From: Campylobacterota bacterium
GTDB taxonomy: Bacteria > Campylobacterota > Campylobacteria > Campylobacterales > Sulfurospirillaceae
Direction of reading: 5' to 3'
Assembly (NCBI GenBank): GCA_009930355.1
Contig: RZYK01000055.1
Span: 1-11,089 of the forward strand
Length of the DNA: 11,089 bases
Position 1 is the stretch's first letter; each line of letters opens with the position of its first letter. A program made the translations under genes and the position numbers. Shown piece after piece: positions 1 to 6,895 of the stretch. A model generated the notes under the pieces. The model saw only the letters and a program-made list of their open reading frames with translations. It had not been told where the DNA came from and did no database searches.

Positions 1-16
1 CGTTATGGGCAAGGCA
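1..16. repeat. Putative right end of an attC-like site, cut by the window edge
   Basis: Bases 2-16 read GTTATGGGCAAGGCA. They match the reverse complement of 6272-6286 (TGCCCAGCCCATAAC) at 13 of 15 positions, so the two runs are inverted repeats flanking the whole cas block. CGTTATG also equals the right end of the complete palindrome at 6404-6410. By analogy with integron cassettes this would be the start of the cas cassette, with the cut after G2. The remainder of the site would lie upstream of the window, so the call rests on the inverted match alone. Confidence 0.45.
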
Positions 17-109
17 AAAAGCTCCGATGAAACGACAGTGCTAACTTGAAAGAAATTTTTGTTTTGCCGACTCACAAAAAAGAAAAGAAAATGGAAAAAT
101 CCGACGCAC

Positions 110-171
110 AAAAGCAACAGTATGGCAGCCCGTCCCTGCAATCATCGCTTCGCTGCCATACACTTGCTTTT
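110..171 (+). terminator. Long hairpin with T-run upstream of cas8b
   Basis: Arms 110-129 and 152-171 pair at 18 of 20 positions, with one two-base internal mismatch (118-119 against 162-163). The inner ten base pairs, GTATGGCAGC/GCTGCCATAC, are perfect, and the loop is 22 bases. The right arm runs into six T residues (168-173), so the structure could end rightward transcription arriving from an upstream gene and insulate the cas operon. The left arm begins with AAAA, so it could also act leftward. The loop holds CCGTCCCTGC, which recurs at 6101-6110, so this may instead be part of a dispersed repeat. Confidence 0.5.
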
Positions 172-218
172 TTGCCAACACACAATACCGTAATCATAGA
201 CAATTAATATAAAAATAC

Positions 219-2003
219 ATGCTTGATACAGTTTTAAAAATCGGAAATATATATCGAAATTCTGAAGAAGGATTGAAACATCACAGGTATATTAAATCCG
301 TTAATGCGGAAATTGAAAACATTAACAATAAAAAAGATAAAAACGACAAAAAAATTGAAACTGTTGTTTTTGACCTACCTGTTATTGAAAAAGAAGATGA
401 GTATTTCTTCGATTTTGAAAATATTAAAGAGATACATGACAAGGACAAAATTAACTCGCTATATTTCTTAAATTTTAAAACTACTGATGCCGACAGTACA
501 AAAAAATACTTATTTGGCGATATAGTCTATGCGGGATATGAAAATAACAAAGGGAAATTCAATGAAGACGGGAATTATCGAATGAAGTCTGCCATAAGGA
601 AAAAAAGCTCATTTGATAGCTGTGAGGAAGTAGCTTCAAACTTTAAAAATACGATTATAGAAAAGTTCAGGGAATCATTTAAACAAAATCAGGAAAAAAT
701 CGAGAATTTTCTGAGTATTAGAAGCAGTACAGTTTTGCATTTTAAATTCACTGAAAATCGAAATTGGTATAATCTGGAAGATGCTTTAAATACCATTAAC
801 AAAGAATTAGTTAAAATTTTTGTGAAAGAAGAGAAAGCAAAAAAAGTCTTTTTCCTGGATAGTTTTTTATTCAAGACATTAACAAGTGGAACAAATACAC
901 CGGATTTCAGATATAAAAATTCCTTTAAAGTTAAATCTTTCACAAATACCGATGAAATAATAGATTTAATGTATGCCGTTGATGTTTCCGAAAGAGCCTT
1001 AATTACAGTAAAAGGGATTGGTATTATCGTATTGCCGCAAGGAAAAAATCTCACTTATGAAAACATTAAAGATTTTTTGGAAAAAACGAAACTGCATGAA
1101 ATCCAAGAAGCTGAGAGCCTTTTAAATTCGAAAAACAAGAATACATCAAATAGTTTTGACAATCTATTTGCACCTATTCTTGTCAATAATTTCGATGATA
1201 AGGTCAAATTTGACATAATTTTTTCCAAACCCAAAGCTGCCACATCGCCTTCAGTCGATATGTTGGAAATCTCCAGCATCGAAAAAAGTCTCCTTAAAGA
1301 AATTCATGAAAAAATTATTGAAGTAAAAAATGAAATAAAATTTCTTACTAAGACTGAATTTCCAAAAGCGGATTTTAATTTTCAAATAGAAAGCAGTTTC
1401 AGAAGTATTTTAGGAGGTAATACAAAAGACGACAAAAAATATTCATTCCATTTGCTAAAAGTCTTACCGCAAATCTATTCCGGGACTTATTACCAAGACC
1501 CGATTCTACTTCCGGCATTTATTGAAAAGATAGAATATAACATCAGAAACAGGGAAGGAGAAAAAGATAATAAACATCCAACGTTTAACCTGCTGAAATA
1601 CAATTTCTATTTATTAATGAAAATACAGAAAAACAATAACCTTATGGAAATACAAAATGCAAAAAGTTATCAATTGGGCAAACAAATGGGCATTATAGCC
1701 CGCCCATTTGCCTCGTGGCGCGACGATTGTCCAATTTCTTCATTTGAAGCGGCTTATGTCGGAAACCTGACCAGAAAAATAGCAACCCAAAAAGAAGTTG
1801 AAGAATTTGCTGTTTTTATGTTGGAGAAATTGACTATCCACAAAATAAGCTACAAAGAACAAACAGAAGCCTTTTCAAATTTCATGGAAGTATTAAAAAA
1901 CTTCACCAACGAACAGTATGATAAAAACAAATGCGCTTTAGGCTTTTTTGAAAGTTTTTATGCTAAAGCTAAATCAGAACAATCACTTAAAAATCAGATA
2001 TAA
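219..2003 (+). CDS. cas8b: Type I-B CRISPR Cascade large subunit Cas8b (Csh1 family)
   Basis: This 594-residue protein is the probable large subunit of a type I-B Cascade, which recognises the PAM and holds the target-DNA loop. Recognition rests on the C-terminal region typical of Csh1: YQLG at 484-487, GIIARPF just after it, and the YVGNLTRKI block near 513-521, followed by a helical tail. The N-terminal part is lysine-rich and poorly conserved, as usual for the family. Position agrees: the stop overlaps the cas7 start by one base (TAATG), so translation is probably coupled. The ATG at 219 follows an A-rich leader without a Shine-Dalgarno sequence. No clear promoter of the TAnnTTTG type is visible before it. 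The gene looks full length. In-frame methionines at 467 and 476 could start a separate Cas11-like small subunit. Confidence 0.88.
   Translation: MLDTVLKIGNIYRNSEEGLKHHRYIKSVNAEIENINNKKDKNDKKIETVVFDLPVIEKEDEYFFDFENIKEIHDKDKINSLYFLNFKTTDADSTKKYLFGDIVYAGYENNKGKFNEDGNYRMKSAIRKKSSFDSCEEVASNFKNTIIEKFRESFKQNQEKIENFLSIRSSTVLHFKFTENRNWYNLEDALNTINKELVKIFVKEEKAKKVFFLDSFLFKTLTSGTNTPDFRYKNSFKVKSFTNTDEIIDLMYAVDVSERALITVKGIGIIVLPQGKNLTYENIKDFLEKTKLHEIQEAESLLNSKNKNTSNSFDNLFAPILVNNFDDKVKFDIIFSKPKAATSPSVDMLEISSIEKSLLKEIHEKIIEVKNEIKFLTKTEFPKADFNFQIESSFRSILGGNTKDDKKYSFHLLKVLPQIYSGTYYQDPILLPAFIEKIEYNIRNREGEKDNKHPTFNLLKYNFYLLMKIQKNNNLMEIQNAKSYQLGKQMGIIARPFASWRDDCPISSFEAAYVGNLTRKIATQKEVEEFAVFMLEKLTIHKISYKEQTEAFSNFMEVLKNFTNEQYDKNKCALGFFESFYAKAKSEQSLKNQI
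1644..2003 (+). other. Possible internal start for a Cas11b small subunit inside cas8b
   Basis: In several type I systems, including I-B, the Cascade small subunit Cas11 is translated from an internal start inside the large-subunit gene. Here no separate cas11 exists. The C-terminal part of cas8b has in-frame ATG codons at 1617 (residue 467) and 1644 (residue 476), which would give products of about 128 or 119 residues, the usual size for Cas11. No Shine-Dalgarno sequence precedes either one, only A-rich sequence before 1644, which is not unusual for this kind of genome. Size and position are observed; use of the start is inference. Confidence 0.3.
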
Positions 2004-2905
2004 TGGAAAATAAAATTGACAAATCGGAAATCATATTTTTATATGAAAGTAAATATTCTATTCCCAACGGCGACCCGTTTACTGGCGAACAACGTTACGA
2101 TGAAGAAACAAAGAAAGTACTTGTTAGTGATGTGCGTATAAAACGAAACATTCGCAATTATCTTGAAAAGCAAGGGCTTCAAATTTTTGTTACTGACAAT
2201 ACAGAAAAAGGAATTACCGATGCAAAAGGGATGTTAAATTTTTTAGCTGAAAAGACAGGAGAAAAAGATATTTTAAAGGTGCTACAATCTTGCATTGATG
2301 TAAGGCTTTTTGGAGGGATTTCTACACTGGAAAAAGATAAGGCTTTAACAAACACGCATGTAAATATTACCGGACCAGTTCAATTTGCATTACTTAACCC
2401 TTCATTAAATAAATCAAACTTACGGATACATCAAAATACTACCCATTTTTCTTCAAAGGAAGGTAAAGGACAAGGCTCCATTGGAACTACATCACTTGTT
2501 CCCTATACCCTTTGTCAAATACAAGGTTGGATAAATCCTTATGTTGCCGAAGATAGCGGTCTGAAAAGCAATGATTTGGATTTAATGTTCAAAGCTTTAT
2601 GGTATAGCACAAACGGAACTGAATACACGCGAACCAAAAGCAATCAACATGCAATTTTATTGTTACAAATTGTTTACAATCAACCAAACGATAAAATTTA
2701 TGGTACAGACCGGCTTATAAGAATGGAAACCGAAAAACAAGAGGAAGAAATACGAAGCATGCAGGATGATTTTACTTTGGATTTTAAGAGATTAGTAGAA
2801 ATTTCAACATCGGGTAAGGTAAAAGAAATACGTTTCTTTACCGAAATTGAAGAAATTGAAAAGCAACTGACTTCTGTTGACAAATTCAAAAAATTACTAT
2901 TGTAA
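2003..2905 (+). CDS. cas7: Type I-B CRISPR Cascade backbone subunit Cas7 (Csh2 family)
   Basis: This 300-residue protein is the RAMP-fold subunit that polymerises along the crRNA to form the Cascade backbone. The family hallmark is the N-terminal PNGDP motif at residues 21-25, followed by a TGEQR segment and VSDVRIKRNIRNYL, the typical start of Csh2/Cas7b proteins. A region around residues 120-160, containing HVNITGPVQFAL, fits the central part of the family. Length is normal. The ATG shares its A with the cas8b stop, and the stop lies one base before the cas5 ATG, so the three genes are almost certainly one transcript. No truncation or missing motif is seen. Confidence 0.9.
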   Translation: MENKIDKSEIIFLYESKYSIPNGDPFTGEQRYDEETKKVLVSDVRIKRNIRNYLEKQGLQIFVTDNTEKGITDAKGMLNFLAEKTGEKDILKVLQSCIDVRLFGGISTLEKDKALTNTHVNITGPVQFALLNPSLNKSNLRIHQNTTHFSSKEGKGQGSIGTTSLVPYTLCQIQGWINPYVAEDSGLKSNDLDLMFKALWYSTNGTEYTRTKSNQHAILLLQIVYNQPNDKIYGTDRLIRMETEKQEEEIRSMQDDFTLDFKRLVEISTSGKVKEIRFFTEIEEIEKQLTSVDKFKKLLL

Positions 2906-2906
2906 T

Positions 2907-3641
2907 ATGAAAGGGATTAAGCTTAATATTCGTGGGAATTGGGCACATTTCAAAAAACCTGAAACTAATAACAATCCTCTTTCGCATGACTTTATTACAA
3001 AAACCGCATTGATTGGTATAGTCGGAGCAGTGCTTGGTATTGAGCGAAAATCGATGAAAAATATATTCCCGCTTTTAAGTGAGAATTTAAAATATGGTGT
3101 TTGTATAAGAAATTCTGTTCATAAGCAATCCTGGGGCTTTACACTTCGCAGCTTATCTGAAATAATAGATAAAGACACTAAACGTCCTGCAAAAGCACCT
3201 AAACAAATGGAATTTATTAAAAATCCGGATTATGAAATTTTAGTTGGTTTAATTAGCGATTCTGAAAAAGAAGCAGAAAAACTATTTACAGATTTTGTTT
3301 TAGCAACAAAAAATGAAAAAGCTCATTACACACCTGTTTTAGGTTTGCATAATTGCCCGGCAGAAATTGAATTTTGTAACGAAGGAACTTTGGAGTATCA
3401 AAAAGAAGGGGACTTTGAAACCAAATCATTTATTTCATCAAATCATAAACTTCAAATTACAGGATTATCAAATTTCCGCTTAGGTTTCGATAAAATACCA
3501 ACATTTCAAGACAATGATTTCTGGAATGCACCGGACAAATATGTTCATGTTGTATATCCCAGCGAAGAACAAAGTTTAGCTGTTGAAGGCGAACATTACA
3601 AATACGAACATGACAGTAAGTATAAATGGTTTCTGATATAA
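2907..3641 (+). CDS. cas5: Type I-B CRISPR Cascade subunit Cas5 (Cas5h/Cas5b type)
   Basis: Cas5 caps the 5' handle of the crRNA in Cascade. The predicted protein is 244 residues and begins MKGIKLNIRGNWAHFKKPET, the characteristic Cas5 N-terminal strand. A segment TALIGIVGAVLGIE follows near residues 33-46, which is the signature turn-helix of Cas5h proteins. A longer reading from a TTG at 2877 adds ten residues but overlaps the end of cas7. The ATG at 2907, one base after the cas7 stop, puts the family N-terminus at the right place and is preferred. The 3' end overlaps the cas3 start by 16 bases. The protein appears complete. Confidence 0.87.
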   Translation: MKGIKLNIRGNWAHFKKPETNNNPLSHDFITKTALIGIVGAVLGIERKSMKNIFPLLSENLKYGVCIRNSVHKQSWGFTLRSLSEIIDKDTKRPAKAPKQMEFIKNPDYEILVGLISDSEKEAEKLFTDFVLATKNEKAHYTPVLGLHNCPAEIEFCNEGTLEYQKEGDFETKSFISSNHKLQITGLSNFRLGFDKIPTFQDNDFWNAPDKYVHVVYPSEEQSLAVEGEHYKYEHDSKYKWFLI

Positions 3642-6019
3642 GCAAATATAAGTCCCATCCTGACAAGAGATTACCAGTTCATATTGAAGGTGTTTTAAAG
3701 AAAGTAAAAAAGCGTACTTCTTTAAAAATAGCCGAAGTGGCTGCAATATTTCATGATTTGGGAAAAATCAACCCTAATTTTCAAAGGAAATTGGAAACTG
3801 GTTCTGATTATGATAATCAAGGATATGACGAGCATTCATATTTATCGGTTTATTCCTTTTTGTGTTATGGCAAAAGCAATCCCATACAATTTAAAGAATT
3901 ACTAAACGGTGATTTTTCAAAACTATGGTCATTAGTCGCCCTAATTTCCCATCATCATGGAAATTTGCCAGATTTTAACAAAGGGATTTTAAAAGAAACA
4001 CCCAAACGTAGTTTAGAAAAATTTCTAAAAACTAACCCGTATTTACCATTTTCCCACTTTCTTAATGATGAGATTAAGTTTAAAAACAACGGATTTTCAT
4101 TAGATGAAAGCATTTCTATTTTTGAAACCATAAATTTCAATAAAGGCGAATGGAGTAAAAATGCCCTAACCAATTTCATACAGACCCAATTTGCTTTTGC
4201 TTGCCTTGTTGAAGCTGACAAACGAGATGCAGCAGATATGAGCGGGTACTATTTTGACTTAAACATTGAAAACTCGGTAAATGGACTTTTGGATTCGCTT
4301 ACTGAAACTTTTAGGAAATTTAAATCAGAAACATCTCTCAATAAATTACGGACTGACATTAGATTGGAAGCTGTTACCGGAATTACCGAGGCTTTGAGGA
4401 ACGGGAAACGTGTATTTGAGCTAACTGCGCCAACCGGGGCTGGAAAAACTTATACTTTGCTTGCACTGGCAAATGAGATACAACAGCAAAAAGAAAATCT
4501 CGGAATTATATATGCCCTGCCGTTTTTGTCAATAACAGAGCAGGTACAGGGAATTGCAAATAAATTGCTAAAAAATATTTTACCAGTTAGTTCAAAGTCT
4601 TATAACGAACGTTTAGAAAAAGCACAAGAATTGTTTGAGACAGAACAGACAAATGAAAATTTGAAGGAATTATTAAAAGAAGATTTTATTCAACAGACCT
4701 TTGACCACCCTTTTATTATCACGACCTTTGTTCAATTATTTGAAACGCTTGTAAGCAACCGCAATTCTACGCTGTTAAAACTACCAAATTTTGCAAACAG
4801 GATATTTTTGATTGATGAAATCCAGGCTTTACCACCTAAATTATATATCTTTTTCACTGCTTGGTTGGATGAATTTTGTAGGCTAAATAATTCTTATGCA
4901 ATTCTTTCAACTGCTACAATGCCTGATTTTGAATTAATTAATAAAGGTGAATTGCTAAATTATGCCAATCCAATAAAGCTCTTTCAAAATTATCAAAAAC
5001 CAATACCAATATTAAAGCCAGATAAATTTTTCTCACAAGATGTATTTAACAGGTATCAAATAACCATCATCAAGGACGATAATTTTGTAATAAGTGCCCT
5101 AACGAATCATATCTTAGAACAAGACCAATCCTGTTTGGTGATTCTCAATACAATTGACGATACAAAACAGCTAAATGAAAATTTAAAAGAATTTGAAAAC
5201 TGTATTCTTCTAAACACTCATTTTATACCTGATGATAGGTCAAAAAAGATTGAAACTGCAAAACAACTTCTTGACAAGAATGAGAAAGTTATTTTAATTT
5301 CGACACAACTTATTGAAGCAGGTGTAGATATTGACTTTCCAATAGTTTACAGGGATTTATGTCCTTTACCAAGTTTAATACAAAGTGCCGGACGTTGTAA
5401 CCGGAACAAAACAAAACCATTTGGCCAAGTTTGGTTTTTTGAGCTTGTTAAAGAAAGTGGCAAACGTAGTGCAGAATTGATTTATAGAGATGAGGCAAAG
5501 CAATTTCTAAATTTTGTAAAACAAGAAATTAGTACTACTATTCAGGAAAAAGATTTATACAATATTCAGAAGAAATTCTTCAGCTTTATTTCAACAAATC
5601 TCACTATCGGTGAAAATGAAACAAAAGAAGGGAAAATGAACATGATTGAGTGCGTTAATAACGCTGAATTTGAGACACTCGGAAAATTCCAGTTAATTCC
5701 CGAAAATAATTTCGGGAAACAATACCAATATTATGTAAGACAAGATTATGGTGATAACAGTTATGATGAATTACTTGGATTAATGTTTGATGCAATTGAT
5801 AACGATAACTTTGAAAAACGAAAAAAGAGTAAAATTGCAATAAACCTGAAAATAAAGGAGATGAGTAATAGAATATTGCAAGTGAGAGTTTACAATGACA
5901 AAGATGCTCCTAACTTTGAAAACATAAATAAAGAGTATTTTAATATACGAGTCTTGAGTGATTTGGATGATTATAATTTTGAAACCGGATTAGAAATAAA
6001 AGGATTTTCAATGTTGTAA
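3626..6019 (+). CDS. cas3: CRISPR-associated nuclease-helicase Cas3 (HD plus SF2 helicase)
   Basis: This 797-residue protein is recruited by target-bound Cascade, nicks the displaced strand and degrades DNA as it unwinds it. An N-terminal HD nuclease shows H11 (SHPDK), H19, the H43-D44 pair in IFHDLGK, H70, the HHH run at 109-111 and D198 in VEADKRDA, the usual metal ligands. The helicase follows, with Walker A APTGAGKT at 268-275, DEIQ at 397-400 (DExx box), STATMP at 428-433 (motif III), ISTQLIEAGVDID at 558-570 (motif V) and QSAGRCNR at 586-593 (motif VI). All key residues are present, so it should be active. The HD and helicase are fused, as in most I-B systems. The start at 3626 lies inside the end of cas5. 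Neither cas4, cas1 nor cas2 follows. Confidence 0.93.
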   Translation: MVSDISKYKSHPDKRLPVHIEGVLKKVKKRTSLKIAEVAAIFHDLGKINPNFQRKLETGSDYDNQGYDEHSYLSVYSFLCYGKSNPIQFKELLNGDFSKLWSLVALISHHHGNLPDFNKGILKETPKRSLEKFLKTNPYLPFSHFLNDEIKFKNNGFSLDESISIFETINFNKGEWSKNALTNFIQTQFAFACLVEADKRDAADMSGYYFDLNIENSVNGLLDSLTETFRKFKSETSLNKLRTDIRLEAVTGITEALRNGKRVFELTAPTGAGKTYTLLALANEIQQQKENLGIIYALPFLSITEQVQGIANKLLKNILPVSSKSYNERLEKAQELFETEQTNENLKELLKEDFIQQTFDHPFIITTFVQLFETLVSNRNSTLLKLPNFANRIFLIDEIQALPPKLYIFFTAWLDEFCRLNNSYAILSTATMPDFELINKGELLNYANPIKLFQNYQKPIPILKPDKFFSQDVFNRYQITIIKDDNFVISALTNHILEQDQSCLVILNTIDDTKQLNENLKEFENCILLNTHFIPDDRSKKIETAKQLLDKNEKVILISTQLIEAGVDIDFPIVYRDLCPLPSLIQSAGRCNRNKTKPFGQVWFFELVKESGKRSAELIYRDEAKQFLNFVKQEISTTIQEKDLYNIQKKFFSFISTNLTIGENETKEGKMNMIECVNNAEFETLGKFQLIPENNFGKQYQYYVRQDYGDNSYDELLGLMFDAIDNDNFEKRKKSKIAINLKIKEMSNRILQVRVYNDKDAPNFENINKEYFNIRVLSDLDDYNFETGLEIKGFSML

Positions 6020-6279
6020 GGTACTTAATATGATAAGTTGGAGATTTAAATTGAAAAGTGGGGGATTCTCAAATATAAGACCAGATTTCCTCAACACACA
6101 CCGTCCCTGCTGCTGTCAGGCACATCCTGCAAACCACACAAGCCAAACCAAATGCCAAAGTTTGCAGGAAGAGCCTGCCAGCCCGTCCCGCTCCGACACA
6201 CGAGAGACACCCGACCTTGAAAAACAAAAATTTGGTGATACAATGACAGTTAACTGCTTGATAATGAATAATGCCCAGC
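6020..6279. other. Gene-free stretch after cas3
   Basis: This stretch holds no convincing gene; with the palindrome that follows, the gap between cas3 and the next gene is 435 bases. Bases 6090-6220 are clearly richer in G and C than the surrounding genes. They contain CCGTCCCTGC (6101-6110) and CAGCCCGTCCC (6179-6189), both also found in the leader upstream of cas8b (130-139 and 126-136). There is no T-run that would make an obvious terminator for the cas operon. The open frames on either strand cross repeats and show no family resemblance. Confidence 0.6.
6113..6181. repeat. Imperfect inverted repeat (hairpin) downstream of cas3
   Basis: Arms 6113-6133 and 6161-6181 pair at 18 of 21 positions around a 27-base loop. 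The inner half, TTCCTGCAAA-like with one mismatch, is flanked by CAGGC/GCCTG pairing. The right arm is followed by CCCGTCCCGCTCC rather than a T-run, so it does not look like a simple intrinsic terminator. It could slow 3' exonucleases on the cas mRNA, or it could be part of the repeat family shared with the leader at 110-171. Confidence 0.45.
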
Positions 6280-6411
6280 CCATAACACGGTATATAGTTC
6301 ATTGGCGGGACAGTGGTATGCGAAAGTTTTGTACTTTTATAAAACTTAATTTGTAACTTGATAAGTATGAGCTTTGAAATCGCCAACGAACCATATACCC
6401 AACCGTTATGC
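6280..6411. repeat. attC-like 132-base imperfect palindrome, site 1
   Basis: Outer cores are CCATAAC (6280-6286) and GTTATGC (6405-6411). Inner arms 6289-6307 and 6381-6399 pair at 17 of 19 positions. Short spacers separate core from arm (2 bases left, 5 right), and the middle contains a 7-base hairpin, AAGTTTT/AAAACTT (6324-6330 and 6341-6347). An AAC core, paired arm, variable middle, paired arm and GTT core is the plan of an integron attC site, and 132 bases is within the attC size range. The left core deviates from RYYYAAC and the right from GTTRRRY. A second element of identical length lies at 7884-8015. Confidence 0.6.
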
Positions 6412-6454
6412 AACACTATGAGAAGAAAAGACAATCAACATAAATAATTTAAAA

Positions 6455-6889
6455 ATGGAAACTTGGCACATTTTAATAGCAATCGGAATAATCGCGTTTA
6501 TTGCTGAAATTTTCACTGCTGGATTCATTTCTGGTGCAGTTGGTATCGGATTTATATTTGCTGCAATCGGTAATTACTTTGGATTGGAAGTAAAATGGCA
6601 AATATTATTATTTGCATTTGGAGTTGCTCTTACTTATTTTTTGATAAGACCAATTATTACAAAATATGGCTATAGAAAAGACAAAGTCAAAACCAACCAA
6701 GATGCTTTAATCAATAAAAATGGAACAGTAACAGAGGAAATACATCCTATAAAAAATACAGGTAGGATTAAAATAGATGGTGATGATTGGAAAGCAAAAT
6801 CATTAAATAATGAAATAATTCAAATTGGGACTATTGTCACAGTTGTTGAAATAGAAAGTATTGTTTTAATTGTTAAACCTTTAAATTAA
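6455..6889 (+). CDS. nfeD: NfeD-family membrane protein, short membrane-anchored form
   Basis: This 144-residue protein has three hydrophobic segments (about 4-22, 25-44 and 48-67) followed by a soluble OB-fold domain (about 84-143). The domain contains the NfeD pattern of NGTVTEEI, TGRIKIDGDDWKA and a C-terminal GTIVTVVEI strand. It lacks the N-terminal protease domain of long NfeD proteins, so it is the short form. Short NfeD proteins are partners of SPFH proteins (YbbJ with QmcA in E. coli), thought to form membrane microdomain scaffolds through the OB domain. The SPFH gene starts six bases downstream, which supports co-expression. The ATG at 6455 follows an A-rich leader just after the attC-like site, and no clear promoter was found. 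The symbol is given at family level. Confidence 0.82.
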   Translation: METWHILIAIGIIAFIAEIFTAGFISGAVGIGFIFAAIGNYFGLEVKWQILLFAFGVALTYFLIRPIITKYGYRKDKVKTNQDALINKNGTVTEEIHPIKNTGRIKIDGDDWKAKSLNNEIIQIGTIVTVVEIESIVLIVKPLN

Positions 6890-6895
6890 TTCGTT

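Larger units (their letters stand above)
3..6405 (+). mobile_element. Candidate integron-like cassette carrying type I-B cas effector genes
   Basis: The block runs from the GTT core at base 2 to the GTT core at 6405 and contains cas8b, cas7, cas5 and cas3. Its two ends are complementary (2-16 against 6272-6286, 13/15). Immediately before its right edge is a 132-base palindrome built like an attC site. This is what a cassette ending in its own attC would look like. At about 6.4 kb it is far larger than ordinary integron cassettes, which usually hold one gene of under 1-2 kb, and no integrase is visible. The structure is seen in the sequence; mobility is inference. Alternatives are a chance arrangement of dispersed intergenic palindromes or an unrelated repeat family that marks operon borders. 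Confidence 0.45.

Noticed and set aside
91..207. 38-codon open frame (MEKSDAQKQQ...) upstream of cas8b
   Set aside because: It is made almost entirely of the hairpin at 110-171 and its flanks, so the coding reading is probably accidental.
1..218. CRISPR array or leader next to the cas genes
   Set aside because: No regularly spaced direct repeats exist here or anywhere in the window. The only near-direct repeat, TTTTGCCgACtCACA/TTTTGCCaACaCACA (62-76, 170-184), occurs twice with too large a gap.
2877..2906. TTG start giving a longer Cas5
   Set aside because: It overlaps the end of cas7 and adds ten residues before the conserved Cas5 N-terminus; the ATG at 2907 fits the family.
3955..4221. 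88-codon frame on the - strand inside cas3
   Set aside because: It lies opposite the HD domain of cas3, which has all expected motifs; it is a shadow frame, like the other minus-strand frames inside genes.
6347..6353. TAATTTG as a -7 promoter element for nfeD
   Set aside because: It lacks one T of TAnnTTTG and has no TTG at the right distance, so no promoter is called.
6030..6356. 108-codon open frame on the + strand after cas3
   Set aside because: It runs through the GC-rich hairpin and the left part of the attC-like palindrome, has a low-complexity composition and no recognisable domain; it looks like an open frame by chance in a repeat.
6069..6434. 121-codon open frame on the - strand after cas3
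   Set aside because: It spans the whole palindrome and the hairpin on the opposite strand to every real gene and resembles no family I recognise.
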